A DNA stretch of 64,000 nucleotides from Sphingobacteriales bacterium (GTDB lineage Bacteria > Bacteroidota > Bacteroidia > Chitinophagales > UBA2359), in assembly GCA_016700115.1 (NCBI GenBank), contig CP064999.1:5141501-5205500 (forward strand), in the 5' to 3' direction. The stretch's first letter is position 1. Every line of letters begins with the position of its first letter. Positions 56,201 through 63,400 of the stretch are shown in pieces. The translations under genes and the position numbers were made by a program. Below the pieces are notes generated by a model. It made no database searches. It was not told the DNA's origin and saw only the letters and a list, made by a program, of their open reading frames with translations.

Positions 56201-59200
56201 GTCCGGCAGGCAACGTCCATACATACTCGTTTGAAGAAGCATTGCTCACACCATTTACAAATAAAGTCACCGATTCGCCGGAACAAAAGGCAGAAGATGC
56301 AATACTTCCACCGGAAGGATTTGCAATCACCTGAACAGAAACAATAGTTGACATTTGTCGAAAGCACCCATTGGTTTGAGTTCCCAGCACATTGTAGTTG
56401 AATGTAGCTGTAGATACACCAATCGTGATATTACCGGTTGGAAGATTGATTGTTCCACCATTTCCAATGACAGGGGAACCGACCGGTGAGTTATCTAAAT
56501 TACTCCGCAATTGATAGCTGACACCCGACTGAGAGTTGGCAATCTGTATATTGGTTCCGGTACCGCTGCAAATCGGACTACTCTGAACAACAGGGGCAAT
56601 GTCCAATGGCAAAGCATTTACCGTTACAGTAGCTGAACAGGTATTGGTATTCCCATGCCCGTCATTCACGGTAAGTGTAACCGAATTGGAACCATGATTT
56701 ATACATGTAAAAGTATTCGGTACTACGGATACCAAATTTACTGTTCCGCAGTTATCGCTGCCCGAACTATAAACAGCCGAAGGAGGAATGACTACCTGTC
56801 CGCCGGATGTAATTGAAACCGAATAATTTTGACAGGTTACTGTCGGTTGTTGACCATCATTTACCGTTACGGTAAAATTACAAGTAGCAGTTGAACCATT
56901 AGCTGCAGTAACCCTATAGGTAACAGTTGTTACGCCAAACGGAAAACTGCTTCCGCTGCTCATCCCGCCAATCAGGGCGGTCGAAGCTCCCGGACAGTTA
57001 TCTGTACCGGTTGGGGCAATATAATTGACGGTTTGTGTGCAAAGTCCGTTTGCAGTATTCTGTGTGATATTTGTTGGGCAAGAAATTGCCGGCAGTTGAT
57101 TATCGGTTACCGTTACTGTAAAGCTACAGGCTGCAGTTTGTCCATTTGCCGCCGTTACTGTATGCGTAACTGTTGTAGTACCTGCCGGAAATGCTGACCC
57201 GCTGGCTAAACCTGCAGTTCTTGTCGTAGATGCTCCGGAACAATTATCTGTTCCAACAGGAGGAGTATAATTAACCACTGTATTACAAACTCCGGCAGAA
57301 GTATTTACACTGATATTTGACGGGCATGATATTGCAGGAAGGGTGGAGTCGACTGATGTTACGGTTGTTGAGGCACAACTTGTAGTAGAGCAACTTCCTT
57401 TTTTAGCAGTTGCATAAACAGTACTGCCGGTTGGAGGGGTAATGTTTAAAGTTGTGCCGGTTCCTATAATGGGGCGGTCTGCCAAAGTTATAAAGTCTAT
57501 CTCCATTGTTACCCCGGTATTTGCAGCCCAATCATAACGCCAGCCTACAATGTTGCCACCTGTTGTGTATTGTGGATCATTGTGCATGTCAATATTTAAA
57601 ATTTGCCATTGCCCATTGCTGATGAGTGCTCCCGTAGCAGACTCTCCTCCTACTGCATAGTTGTGTGAGCCATTATAAAAGAATATCTCCGCATTTCCGG
57701 CCGTTCCTGCTGTTACCCTATACCTGATTTGAATATACCGGTAAGTTACAGGATTGAATGAGCCCAAACCGGCCATATCAATCATAGGGTCGTTGTTGAG
57801 AGAAGTAACGGTCAAAATTCCACTTGATACTCCATTGACCGTAGTATTGGGCGTACTGTATGGTTGATTAAGCCATCCCTGGTTAAATGCTTCATTGACA
57901 CATCCACCCTCGTACCAAACATCAAGCCCATCACTACCCAAACTGCCACCATTGGAGGTTAGTGCAGTAGCATTCCCCGGACAAACAGAGGTGGTTCCGG
58001 AAATAGAGGTGGGAGCTGTTGGCAAACTTGTTGCAACATTTACAACAACCTGATCCGTTGAAGAGCACGCGCCTCCTCCATAGGTAAATATAACTTCCAT
58101 CGTTTGGGATGGAGAGCTGCAATTTGCTGTATTTATTCCTCCCCATGCGTCATTGTTTATTTCGGGTCTTAACGTATAAAAAGTCGAGTTTGCACCATCA
58201 CAGCTACAAGACGAATTATTAACATGTAAAACTACTCCGACAGAACCACTACATGGCGATGACCCGGCAACGCAGCCTGTAGTAACGTTCCATGTATTTC
58301 CACCAAATGATCCTGAATAATTAGTTGAAGTACGCAAAGCATTGGCTAAATTTAACACGATTGTAGGGTCGGTTAGTGTAATTCCTGTCGGATTATTTGA
58401 CCCTCTTATGGTAACACTACTATAAGAGTAAGAAGATAGCAACTGGCTGCGGAATGTGCACCATGCTGTTGCCTGAGTTGTGGGGGCAACACCTTGAGTA
58501 AATGATTGATTGTAGCTGATTTGACCACTGCTTCCGCTTGAAGCAGTTAGTGTATATGTAGTTGTTGAAGTGGGAGTAGCTACCGGATTAGCAATGTTTG
58601 GGTTGCTTAACCCTGTTGTTGGAGACCAAGAAAACGAAGTTGCGCCTGACGCACTGCCATTAAGAGTAGTGCTTGAACCGGAGCAAATAGATACATCAGG
58701 GCCGGCATTGGCAACCGGAGGTGAACTGATAGTTATAGTAGGAGATGTTAAAACCGAGTTGCCTGGCCCGCAGCCTCCGCCATTTGAACCAAACCAACAT
58801 ACTCCTTCGGCAACTATATCGAAAGAAAGGTTGTTGCTGCCAACCGATAAAGGTGCGCCATAAGAAGGCCCGGATGTGGCATTGGATGCGGTAATAGTTA
58901 AGTTTAAAGTAGTCGTTCCGAGGTAACTCACCACGCCGGTAGAAGTACGAACATGATAATCTGTCCAAAAACCTCCATTTGTATTCCATTTCACCCCAAC
59001 ATTAATGGTAGGACCTCCACTGTTCCAGGTTGCAGAACCTGTATTTTGAATGGTTACCTGTACGGTACGGGTTTCTCCGGCGCACCAACTTGCCGCACCT
59101 GTATTGATAGATTGAATAGTGGCACGATATAAAGGCAAATTCACACAACTGGTACAACTCGGATTGGAGGCTGCAGCAGTCGCACAAATACTATCCCATA

Positions 59201-60953
59201 GCGTACTACAACAATAAGAGTCCAAAGCACAAATTGCATTTTGGCAGGTTAAGTTTTGAGGAAATCCGGCAGTGCCTTGAGCCTGATTACAATAAGCAAT
59301 TGCGGCACAAGATAAAGATAGGTTAAAAGCACTGGTTGAACTAAATCCATGCACTTTAATGTAATAGGTAACCCCATTGGTAGATGCCCAACCAAAAGAA
59401 GCACTTGTGCCACTACAGGAAGGTCCGTTGTCATCAACACCTCCGATACAGGTTAATGAACTGCAATTACCTGAATAAACCGATATTTTACTGTCCCATG
59501 CCGTGCTACATAAACTTGCTGTCATATATTGACCATTACCCGTTACAACATACCAAACGCCGGGTTGAGTTTGTGAGATTCCACAGGTTTGGTTCTCCCC
59601 GGTGCCTGAGTTAGTCGCTAACACTGTTGTTCCTGCTAATGTCTGACCGCAAGAAATACTTGTTGCACTGCATACCAAATCGTTGGAGGGCGGACCCGGA
59701 CATGTAATGCTAAAAGTTGAAGACCCGCCTCCAGTAAACTCAGGGTCAGCCAAAATATAGTATTGAGTACCTCCGGTTAAAGAAAAGGATGCTGAAACAG
59801 CACCAGATAAATCATCAATACATGTCCACCCTGTTGAACTGCAACCTCCGGAGGTAGCTTTATAAAAGTAATCCACAAAACCGGATGAAGAAGTTTGATT
59901 GAGGGTATAAGTTCCTGTATTCGTGGCTGTGAAAAGAAATACTTTTTCCTGCCCACCTGTTGTGAAACCACAACTCCCTGGGCTCCATCCCGCACCACTA
60001 CCGGAGGCAAAAGTTGCGGTAGTAGAGGTAGCACAGGCTAATGTTGGTATGGAAGCACAAGGATTATAAACGGGACAAGTAATATTAAAGGTAACACTAC
60101 TTGCAATTTGATCTTCATCATCAAACATGATATAATATTGTACTCCCGCTGTAAGTGTAAATGAAACTGATGCTCCTGTTGTATTAAAATCATCAATATA
60201 TGTCCATCCGGTTGCATTACAGCCAATCGAAGCAGTTTTATAGAAAAAGTCAATATAATATCCTCCGCTTAATGAAGTCACATTGATAGTATGTGAACCC
60301 GATGTGGGAGGAGTAAATGTCCATAGTTTTTCCTGACCCGGAACACCAAAAGGACCACCGTAAGAGTTCCATGCGCCTGCTGCTGCTGAATTAGAACCGC
60401 TAACACTCACCCCACATCCGGAGATATTTGGTATAGAAGAGCAGGGGTTGTAAGCTACAGGCAAACTCACCAAAGTAATAGATACTGTAACACAAGTACT
60501 TTGGGTAGTACAAAAATATCTATTCATCACAGAATACAAATTACCTCCCGGAGAGGTAAACTGAACAGATGCAGCAACACCTGAACAGGCAGGCCCATTA
60601 TCATCATTATAAGCTATGTAAGAACAACCCGTTGTATATATAGAAAGCTGTGTATCATAGCTTGCACCACAAGTTGAAATTCTATAAACTGCACCGGCAA
60701 CAGTATTGAAAACAGTAGAGCGTTCACCTCCCCATTGGCATCCTGTGATAGTACCACTTTGTCCAACAATCCAGCCCGATACATTTATACTGGCATAATC
60801 AGAAGCTGAACAAGAGCATTGCGCCATAACCTCTCTCGGAATAAAGTTGAAAATTAAAAAAGTCAGTACTAATAATATAGTACCGCCTAACTTATCAACT
60901 TTTAACCCCTTGTTTAGTTGTTTTTCTATATTTATTGAGTAACATTCTTTCAT
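44244..60953 (-). CDS. giant 5569-aa T9SS surface protein with about 32 hyalin-like repeats
   Basis: A signal peptide ends IPREVMAQ. Residues 45-560 carry four PPC-like Cys-containing beta domains (YDTQLSIYTTGC, WDSKISVYSGNC). Ig/PKD-like domains follow, then three HYR domains near 1200-1440. Residues about 2000-4915 hold about 32 HYR-like units of 81 aa with the pattern [PV]-x-A-x-C-Q-[ND]-V-T-V-Q-L-D-A-T-G and DACGI, FTC, VTLTVTDxNGN and C-x-A-x-V-T-V-x-D. Six Ig-like units of WSGPNGF type, a SprB-like repeat and a type A sorting domain (AYPNPTNGQTTISF to GTYYAVLRK) end the chain. Each unit has four Cys and Asp/Asn-rich loops that could bind calcium. It is very likely an adhesin or gliding-type filament. 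Two units contain insertions (near residues 2090-2290 and 2540-2718). Confidence 0.9.
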   Translation of the reverse strand: MKECYSINIEKQLNKGLKVDKLGGTILLVLTFLIFNFIPREVMAQCSCSASDYASINVSGWIVGQSGTITGCQWGGERSTVFNTVAGAVYRISTCGASYDTQLSIYTTGCSYIAYNDDNGPACSGVAASVQFTSPGGNLYSVMNRYFCTTQSTCVTVSITLVSLPVAYNPCSSIPNISGCGVSVSGSNSAAAGAWNSYGGPFGVPGQEKLWTFTPPTSGSHTINVTSLSGGYYIDFFYKTASIGCNATGWTYIDDFNTTGASVSFTLTAGVQYYIMFDDEDQIASSVTFNITCPVYNPCASIPTLACATSTTATFASGSGAGWSPGSCGFTTGGQEKVFLFTATNTGTYTLNQTSSSGFVDYFYKATSGGCSSTGWTCIDDLSGAVSASFSLTGGTQYYILADPEFTGGGSSTFSITCPGPPSNDLVCSATSISCGQTLAGTTVLATNSGTGENQTCGISQTQPGVWYVVTGNGQYMTASLCSTAWDSKISVYSGNCSSLTCIGGVDDNGPSCSGTSASFGWASTNGVTYYIKVHGFSSTSAFNLSLSCAAIAYCNQAQGTAGFPQNLTCQNAICALDSYCCSTLWDSICATAAASNPSCTSCVNLPLYRATIQSINTGAASWCAGETRTVQVTIQNTGSATWNSGGPTINVGVKWNTNGGFWTDYHVRTSTGVVSYLGTTTLNLTITASNATSGPSYGAPLSVGSNNLSFDIVAEGVCWFGSNGGGCGPGNSVLTSPTITISSPPVANAGPDVSICSGSSTTLNGSASGATSFSWSPTTGLSNPNIANPVATPTSTTTYTLTASSGSSGQISYNQSFTQGVAPTTQATAWCTFRSQLLSSYSYSSVTIRGSNNPTGITLTDPTIVLNLANALRTSTNYSGSFGGNTWNVTTGCVAGSSPCSGSVGVVLHVNNSSCSCDGANSTFYTLRPEINNDAWGGINTANCSSPSQTMEVIFTYGGGACSSTDQVVVNVATSLPTAPTSISGTTSVCPGNATALTSNGGSLGSDGLDVWYEGGCVNEAFNQGWLNQPYSTPNTTVNGVSSGILTVTSLNNDPMIDMAGLGSFNPVTYRYIQIRYRVTAGTAGNAEIFFYNGSHNYAVGGESATGALISNGQWQILNIDMHNDPQYTTGGNIVGWRYDWAANTGVTMEIDFITLADRPIIGTGTTLNITPPTGSTVYATAKKGSCSTTSCASTTVTSVDSTLPAISCPSNISVNTSAGVCNTVVNYTPPVGTDNCSGASTTRTAGLASGSAFPAGTTTVTHTVTAANGQTAACSFTVTVTDNQLPAISCPTNITQNTANGLCTQTVNYIAPTGTDNCPGASTALIGGMSSGSSFPFGVTTVTYRVTAANGSTATCNFTVTVNDGQQPTVTCQNYSVSITSGGQVVIPPSAVYSSGSDNCGTVNLVSVVPNTFTCINHGSNSVTLTVNDGHGNTNTCSATVTVNALPLDIAPVVQSSPICSGTGTNIQIANSQSGVSYQLRSNLDNSPVGSPVIGNGGTINLPTGNITIGVSTATFNYNVLGTQTNGCFRQMSTIVSVQVIANPSGGSIASSAFCSGESVTLFVNGVSNASSNEYVWTLPAGLTGSSSSSSISVSGNIAGNYTVTVTPRNVSLPAICPGTPVTGVVNVKPNPELTITNNTPTICSGLNTNIEITADVIGTSFNWTRNNTGNVSGTTAGTGSPINVTLTNLTGTPQTVTFEITSVAGGCPGEMESVNVLVLPTPTFTINNLTATLCSGGTTNIGLTPTVTGTTFDWVVISNNGVTNAVTSQSGITGPIAIVLSNSNPTTRTITLQITPYANGCPGLSSNTSVQVLPQLNIANSVTAISPVCDGEPALVTIGTPQSQVYYQARRASDNSLVASSAVGSGSITIPGTALTYAGSPHTFNIVAVSNILSTCTAVLNNQATITVLEKPVPPTSVTANGQTALTICPDATGNITLSASGGYLPSGATIKWYSPVCGALIGSGSPFIVPVPSGTTTYYVAYDNGSFECSTPCTGVTVTVEDIIPPVPVCQPATISLNSGGTATLSAGQINNGSTDNCGIQSLLINQTTFTCANIGPNTITLTVTDNSNNQATCSATVTVQDLIAPTLSCPASFALIGCTGIMPDLTQMPSIVLANSGAQFSNTQGQNNWFYGKYAAFNTNGFQQLPNWTGFVWNNPGTILDFPQLDANGGHPQIENMHWAVRRWISNYSGTANLQVQFYDRNTSCGDGAHVRIFQNTTEVWQYFNIPGGLQTFNIPLTLNAGDRIDLAIDPKFDSGCDDTHLTGIISVPNPLIVSDNCSVSSIVQSVSTGTSLTFGSNLVNLTAIDPSGNPSVCTIDVTLEDTTDPVALCQDISVTLDNSGQATVTPAMVNDMSYDNCGIASMSLNYTDFDCDSTGDQYLTLTVTDVYGNNSNCDAIVTILDETNPVALCSNITLQLDASGNGSITPAMIDNNSTDNCTISYIELDQTDFTISNVGNNTVTLTVYDNDGNQDDCTANVLVQDVTPPVAVCQNVSVNLNASGTATITPAMVNNGSNDASGIGGLALNITDFDCSDVTPVIADLFISEYIEGSSNNKCIEIYNGTGVSVNLSTYTLRVYSNGNLSPTNISLTGTIAHGQVHVICNPGAGAAFLALANQTSGSINFNGNDAVALAKSGTNIDIFGSIGQDPDPVATPTTGWSQGGNSTVNKTLVRNASVFSGNTSNTLNFPALATEWTQYPQDHISQLDYHIVNGVNLVSLTVTDNNGNTASCSAYVTVIDNVAPVAVCQNVTVQLDATGNGSTTATAVNNGSSDACGVQSLSLSQTAFTCAQVGNSNTVTLTVTDVNGNTSACVSTVTVVDSVNPVALCQNVTVQLDATGNGSTTAAAVNNGSSDACGIAGLSLSQTDFNCTNVGNSNPVTLTVTDVNNNESTCNTTVTVVDNVQPLAICQDVTVYLFETGFGFTTASDVNNGSSDACGILSMELDETTFTCNDIGNVNTVTLTVTDINGNQNTCTASVSVVDNISPMAFCVSNVTVYLDAGGNGSTNETDVNQGSSDACGIQSIVLSQTDFNCSEVGSNMETLFVTDINGNVSACNLNIVVVDNVSPQALCKNVTVQLDATGNVSVPTIAVDNGSDDSCGIQTLALSQSDFTCAHVGSGNTVTLTVTDNNGNANTCTATVTVEDNVAPVAVCQNVTVQLDATGNGSTTAAAVNDGSSDACGVQSLSLSQTAFTCAQVGDNMVTLTVTDVNGNNSDCTATVTVEDNVAPVAVCQDVTVQLDATGNGSTTAAAVNNGSSDACGVQSLSLSQTAFTCSNVGPNTVTLTVTDVNGNNSDCTATVTVEDNVAPVAVCQNVTVQLDATGNGSTTAALVDNGSSDACGIFSLSLNNMAFTCANVGNGNTVTLTVTDNNGNQNQCTATVTVVDGVNPVAVCQDVTVQLDATGNGSTTAAAVNDGSSDACGIFSLALNNTAFTCANVGNGNTVTLTVTDNNGNQNQCTATVTVVDGVNPVAVCQDVTVQLDATGNGSTTAAAVNDGSSDACGIFSLALNNTAFTCANVGNGNTVTLTVTDNNGNQNQCTATVTVVDGVNPVAVCQDVTVQLDATGNGSTTAAAVNDGSSDACGIFSLSLNNTAFTCANVGSGNTVTLTVTDNNGNQNQCTATVTVVDGVNPVAVCQDVTVQLDATGNGSTTTVAVNDDSSDACGIFSLSLNNTAFTCANVGSGNTVTLTVTDNNGNQNQCTATVTVVDGVNPVAVCQDVTVQLDATGNGSTTAALVDNGSSDACGIFSLSLNNTAFTCANVGNGNTVTLTVTDNNGNQNQCTATVTVVDGVNPVAVCQDVTVQLDATGNGSTTAALVDNGSSDACGIFSLSLNNMAFTCANVGNGNTVTLTVTDINGNQNQCTATVTVVDGVNPVAVCQDVTVQLDATGNGSTTAALVDNGSSDACGIFSLSLNNTAFTCANVGNGNTVTLTVTDNNGNQNQCTATVTVVDGVNPVAVCQDVTVQLDPTGNGSTTAALVDNGSNDACGIFSLQLNQTAFTCADIGTNPNVVTLTVFDNNGNSSSCSANVTVVDNVLPETLCQNVTVLLDEYGNGSTTAASVDNGSNDACGIQSIALSQTVFNCDDVGNNLVILTATDNNNNINTCSATIIVLDNVPSVVICQHVTVQLDVSGNGNTTATAVNNGSNDACGIQSLVLDQTVFSCDDVGSGNTVILTVTDVNNNTSTCSTSVTVYDHIAPVANCQNAVVQLDNSGQATLTVAQVDNGSSDACGIQSLNLSQSNFTCIHLGGNTVTLTVQDVNGNINSCSTTVTVVDAINPLAVCKDATIQLDPNGFGTVQTFQINNGSTDNCGTPLLSVDPNSFTCAQLGTNTIVLTATDAAGNTGTCSASVIVQENIPPVANCQNLTIQLDSNGSATIANDAVNNLSTDNCNVSFSTNQTSFTCVHLGTNTVVLTVSDSSGNSTTCSAVVTVQDLIPPLAVCQSATIQLNSMGSVVLSPELINNNSTDNCAVTTSSISPSNFTCSHLGSNTVTLTVGDAGGNTGTCTASVTVQDLVAPTADCQNITIQLSSLGTASITATQVNNNSSDNCAITSMSVSPLNFNCSNVGNNTVTLTVGDSSGNTGTCQATVTVQDITIPNALCQGVTVQLNSAGTASITAGQINNGSNDVCGIASATLNNSNFDCDDLGANPVILTVTDVNGNVAACSATVTVQDPILPVAICQSVTISLNSLGQANLSASSVNNGSSDNCAIAGMGVSQILFNCSHTGLNTVILTVNDASGNTSTCSAEITVLETITPTAFCQNTTVQLNSSGVATVLPSQVNNNSTDNCGVSGLSVSPDTFGCVNIGANTVTLMATDIHGNTGTCSAVVTVQDNIAPIAVCQNIEVSLSGGVASITGSQLDGGSSDNCSITSMTVFPFTFSCSQVGNNNVTLTVTDSSGLTSTCSATVTVGPIPSAVASSNSPVCINGNIELLATGGVSYQWSGPGGFASSEQNPIRTAATSAMSGIYIVTVTNSAGCNVAVSTTVTVNSLPVPTISGTLSLCQGSTISLNANGGSTYEWEGPEGFTGSGMSVNIPNATPLMSGIYFVTTTNINGCSSVGSASVTVHAPPVANVTGTSSVCTGGSIALSATGGALYNWSGPNGFTGNGSNVAVSIATLAANGIYNVTVTSSAGCTSTASHSVTVNPPPVVSAGSNSPVCVGATLNLNATGGVNYLWSGPTGFSSTLQSPSRTPVVSGTYHVTITDANGCSNTASTTVNTLALPNPIVTGATSLCEGSTISLTATGGIGFEWNGPNGYTGTGATISITNAPSAMSGVYIVTVTNAAGCTASASRTVTVHALPLATATSNSPVCSGSAINLFASGGTSYLWNGPGGYASSSQNPVRSGATSLMAGIYTVTVTSTGGCTASSSTEVMVNSCGSPLVITSVIITKNTSMTILGNGAITLNVSGGVPCIGSAYYTYSWSPATGTMNSSADNHIYSGLSSGFYTVTITDCGGNSITQTFYVANGIRGFKTAEEGSEFEAYPNPTNGQTTISFTTPLEELLKLSVFAVDGKEVETLFEGIASANTGYSFSYDMEALPSGTYYAVLRKSDGSSLQIRLMLVR
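49005..50990 (-). repeat. near-identical tandem 243-bp DNA repeats within the giant gene
   Basis: About eight consecutive 243-bp units are almost identical. By eye, neighbouring units beginning near 50151, 50394 and 50637 differ at only two or three bases. This indicates recent tandem duplication or gene conversion, in contrast to the diverged units on both sides. Confidence 0.88.
52800..53335 (-). other. lamin-tail-like domain nested in a hyalin-like repeat
   Basis: Within one 81-aa unit, after DFDCSDV, about 178 residues are inserted that begin DLFISEYIEGSSNNKCIEIY and include GVSVNLSTYTLRVYSNGN and FNGNDAVALAKSGT, the pattern of LTD domains. The repeat then resumes with VNLVSLTVTDNNGNTASC. 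Frame is kept on both sides. Confidence 0.8.
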
Positions 60954-61870
60954 ATAAAATCAAGATTTAAAAATTAGAATATTGTTTGAGTGTATTATTA
61001 ATAAGGGTTGAGCGCATTAACATAGCACTTCATATTTTACTATGTTGTAAAATACAAGGCTAATTTTAAAATGAAAAGTGAATGATACTGTACACCGGTT
61101 GGCATACTGAGTATGTATGAAAGACTATACCCTTTATTAGGCATGTGTTAATAAGTGAAATGTAGTGAATCTTTCAGAAATTTTTTCTGCGCTGCAATAT
61201 AATAATCTTTGCCTTGAATTTGCAAAACAAAATTTAAAAAAGTTAATGATTACCTCAATTTTTACCCTATTACGTTATCTTATACGTAAAAATGAATATA
61301 AGAAATTGTATTAAACAGGCATCCTTATGTTTTCATTGATAATGAAATATTTAATTCATATCATTTTTATACGGCACATTTCCGTGAAAGTCTAAATCTT
61401 TGACAAAAAATTCAAACTCATCAAGTTTATATTTATTTACAAGGGCAATCTGTATTTAGCACAGACAACCCGCGTTTTATGGAATTAAATTTTACGAACT
61501 TGAACCATCGAAATTGAAACTGTATAATCAATTGATTACCAACGTGTTAATTTTTGAACTCGCGAAAAAGTACCACACCTTCTCTTTCCTTTCTTTTCGA
61601 TAACCATCAAATCTAATTTGGAAAATTTTGCACACTCTGCAATTTTAATAAATATTAGCGCCCTGTATTCCAATCAGTTTATGTGAAACCTAAAAGCTGT
61701 TCCGAATCGCGGTTGTTAGTTTTAAACCTGTATAAATTTGTTAAGCCTCGGGCTATTTGATTTATAGTATATTTAAAAATCCCCTCCAATCACTCACGAG
61801 GATAAAATTTAAATTACTCCTGCCCTTTCATCAAAAACAGACAAAACCTACGGATCAAAAATTGTAAAAA
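60954..61870. other. A/T-rich intergenic region upstream of the giant gene
   Basis: More than 900 bp without a credible ORF on either strand. A few small inverted repeats occur, such as TTACGT...ACGTAA around 61270-61290. I could not find a TAnnTTTG box in a convincing position for the giant gene. Confidence 0.5.
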
Positions 61871-62200
61871 AACAAGATTTTACGCAAAAATTAAGGTTGA
61901 CAATTAGTTAAAACAGGGGCGCAATGAGTTATTGCAGAGGCGATTAAAAGTGTTGCAGGGGGACATTAGGTCATTGCACAGGGATTCTGACTCAATGCAG
62001 GGGTGCAATAAGTTAATGCAGAGGCAATTTAAAGCATTGTAGGGACACATCAGGTTTATGCAGCGGTACATTGAGGCATTGCAGAGGTACTTTAATGTAT
62101 TGCAGGGATGCAATCAGTTATTGCAGAGGCAATTTATAGTGCTGCAGGGGGACAATAGGCTAATGCAGGGTGGCTTTGACGCTATGCGGAGGAACTTAAC
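61871..62200 (+). repeat. 21-nt x 13 repeat element with conserved leader, copy B
   Basis: On the plus strand the leader starts AACAAGATTTT at 61871. The first unit GTTATTGCAGAGG starts at 61928, exactly 57 nt later, the same spacing as copy A. Thirteen contiguous 21-nt units run to 62200. Unit twelve ends GGCTTTGA in both copies. The heptad frame x-L-Q-[RG]-x-[IF]-x is open except for a TAG in unit six, and there is no ATG at its start, so the array is probably not a gene. It lies about 110 bp before the M42 peptidase and points towards it. Confidence 0.85.
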
Positions 62201-62272
62201 CCGAAATATCAAACCGGCTGGGTTCTTGTCCGATTAAACATATCTGCTATAAATACCTAATCAGGTTTTTTA

Positions 62273-62280
62273 TACCTTTG
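62273..62280 (+). promoter_or_regulatory. -7 box of the M42 aminopeptidase gene
   Basis: TACCTTTG matches TAnnTTTG, 32 nt before the ATG at 62313. No clear -33 TTG is present at the expected spacing. Confidence 0.4.
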
Positions 62281-62312
62281 TGTGTTCATTTTAACGTATT
62301 AACGCTCGACAA

Positions 62313-63323
62313 ATGATTTCTTACAACACGCTAAAAACATTGGTAGAAATTGATTCACCAACCGGATTTACTCAGCAAGCCGGAGATTATATTTTCAATC
62401 TGTTGAGTTCTTACGGTTGGAAACCTGAAAAAACCAACAAACAAGCGGTAAAATGTAGCCTGGGACAAACTCCAAAACTTGCGATAGCTGCACATACCGA
62501 TACACTTGGGGCTATTGTTTCACGAATCAACCCGGATGGCACGTTGGGCATATCCTTGCTCGGCGGCCCATTGTTAAATAGTTTTGAAGGTGAATATTGT
62601 CGAATTTATACCCTTTCTGAACGGGTTTTTACAGGTACTTTGTTGCTCAACAATCCTTCAACCCATGTAAATGCCGAAGCTGCAAATTCAAAACGCAACA
62701 TTGAGACGATGCATATCCGGCTCGATGAACCGGTAAACAATGCCGATGAGGTGCGGCAATTAGGTATTCAGACCGGCGATATTGTCAGTTTTGATACCCG
62801 TTATCAGGAGTTGCCTTCGGGATATATCAAATCGCGGTTTATGGATAACAAAGCGGGTTGCTTTGTTTTGTTTGAAATTGCCCGCCGTTTTTCGGAAGCG
62901 AAACAGACAGCCCCGGTCGAATTGTTTTTTTCAAATTACGAAGAAGTCGGGCACGGGGGTGCCGGAGGATACGCTGCCACTATTGAAGAGTTATTAGTGA
63001 TTGATATGGGCGTAGTCGGTGCCGGCTGTCAGGGCAGCGAACAGCATTGCTCCATCTGTGCCAAAGACAGCAGCGGCCCTTATGATTACGAATTCCGCAA
63101 AAAATTGGTACAGATAGCCGACAAAGAAAACATTCCTTACCGGATTGATATTTACCCGTTCTATGGTTCTGATGGTTCGGCTGCATTGAGGGCGGGCAAC
63201 GATTTCAGGGTTGCACTCATCGGACCGGGTGTTGCCGCTTCACATGGCATGGAACGCACCCACAAAAAAGGGGTTGAAGCCACCATTGATTTATGTATGG
63301 CCTATATCGGGCAATGGTTATAA
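62313..63323 (+). CDS. M42-family metallo-aminopeptidase
   Basis: The 336-aa protein has the di-metal ligands of the M42 (and related M18/M20) peptidases: H61 and D63 in AAHTDTLG, D178 in FMDNKAG, E210/E211 in NYEEVGHGG, D231 in VIDMGV, and H311 or H317 near the end (ASHGMERTH). Members form large hollow dodecamers and trim peptides in the cytoplasm. The glucanase/deblocking aminopeptidase names used for this family come from homologues. No signal peptide is seen. The downstream GH3-family gene follows in the same orientation after 77 bp. Confidence 0.9.
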   Translation: MISYNTLKTLVEIDSPTGFTQQAGDYIFNLLSSYGWKPEKTNKQAVKCSLGQTPKLAIAAHTDTLGAIVSRINPDGTLGISLLGGPLLNSFEGEYCRIYTLSERVFTGTLLLNNPSTHVNAEAANSKRNIETMHIRLDEPVNNADEVRQLGIQTGDIVSFDTRYQELPSGYIKSRFMDNKAGCFVLFEIARRFSEAKQTAPVELFFSNYEEVGHGGAGGYAATIEELLVIDMGVVGAGCQGSEQHCSICAKDSSGPYDYEFRKKLVQIADKENIPYRIDIYPFYGSDGSAALRAGNDFRVALIGPGVAASHGMERTHKKGVEATIDLCMAYIGQWL

Positions 63324-63400
63324 CTTGAATGTCCTGATATTCCAGATTTACAAGTTTCTGATTTAAACCAAAAACGGATTAAACACTGCTTTTTTATAAA

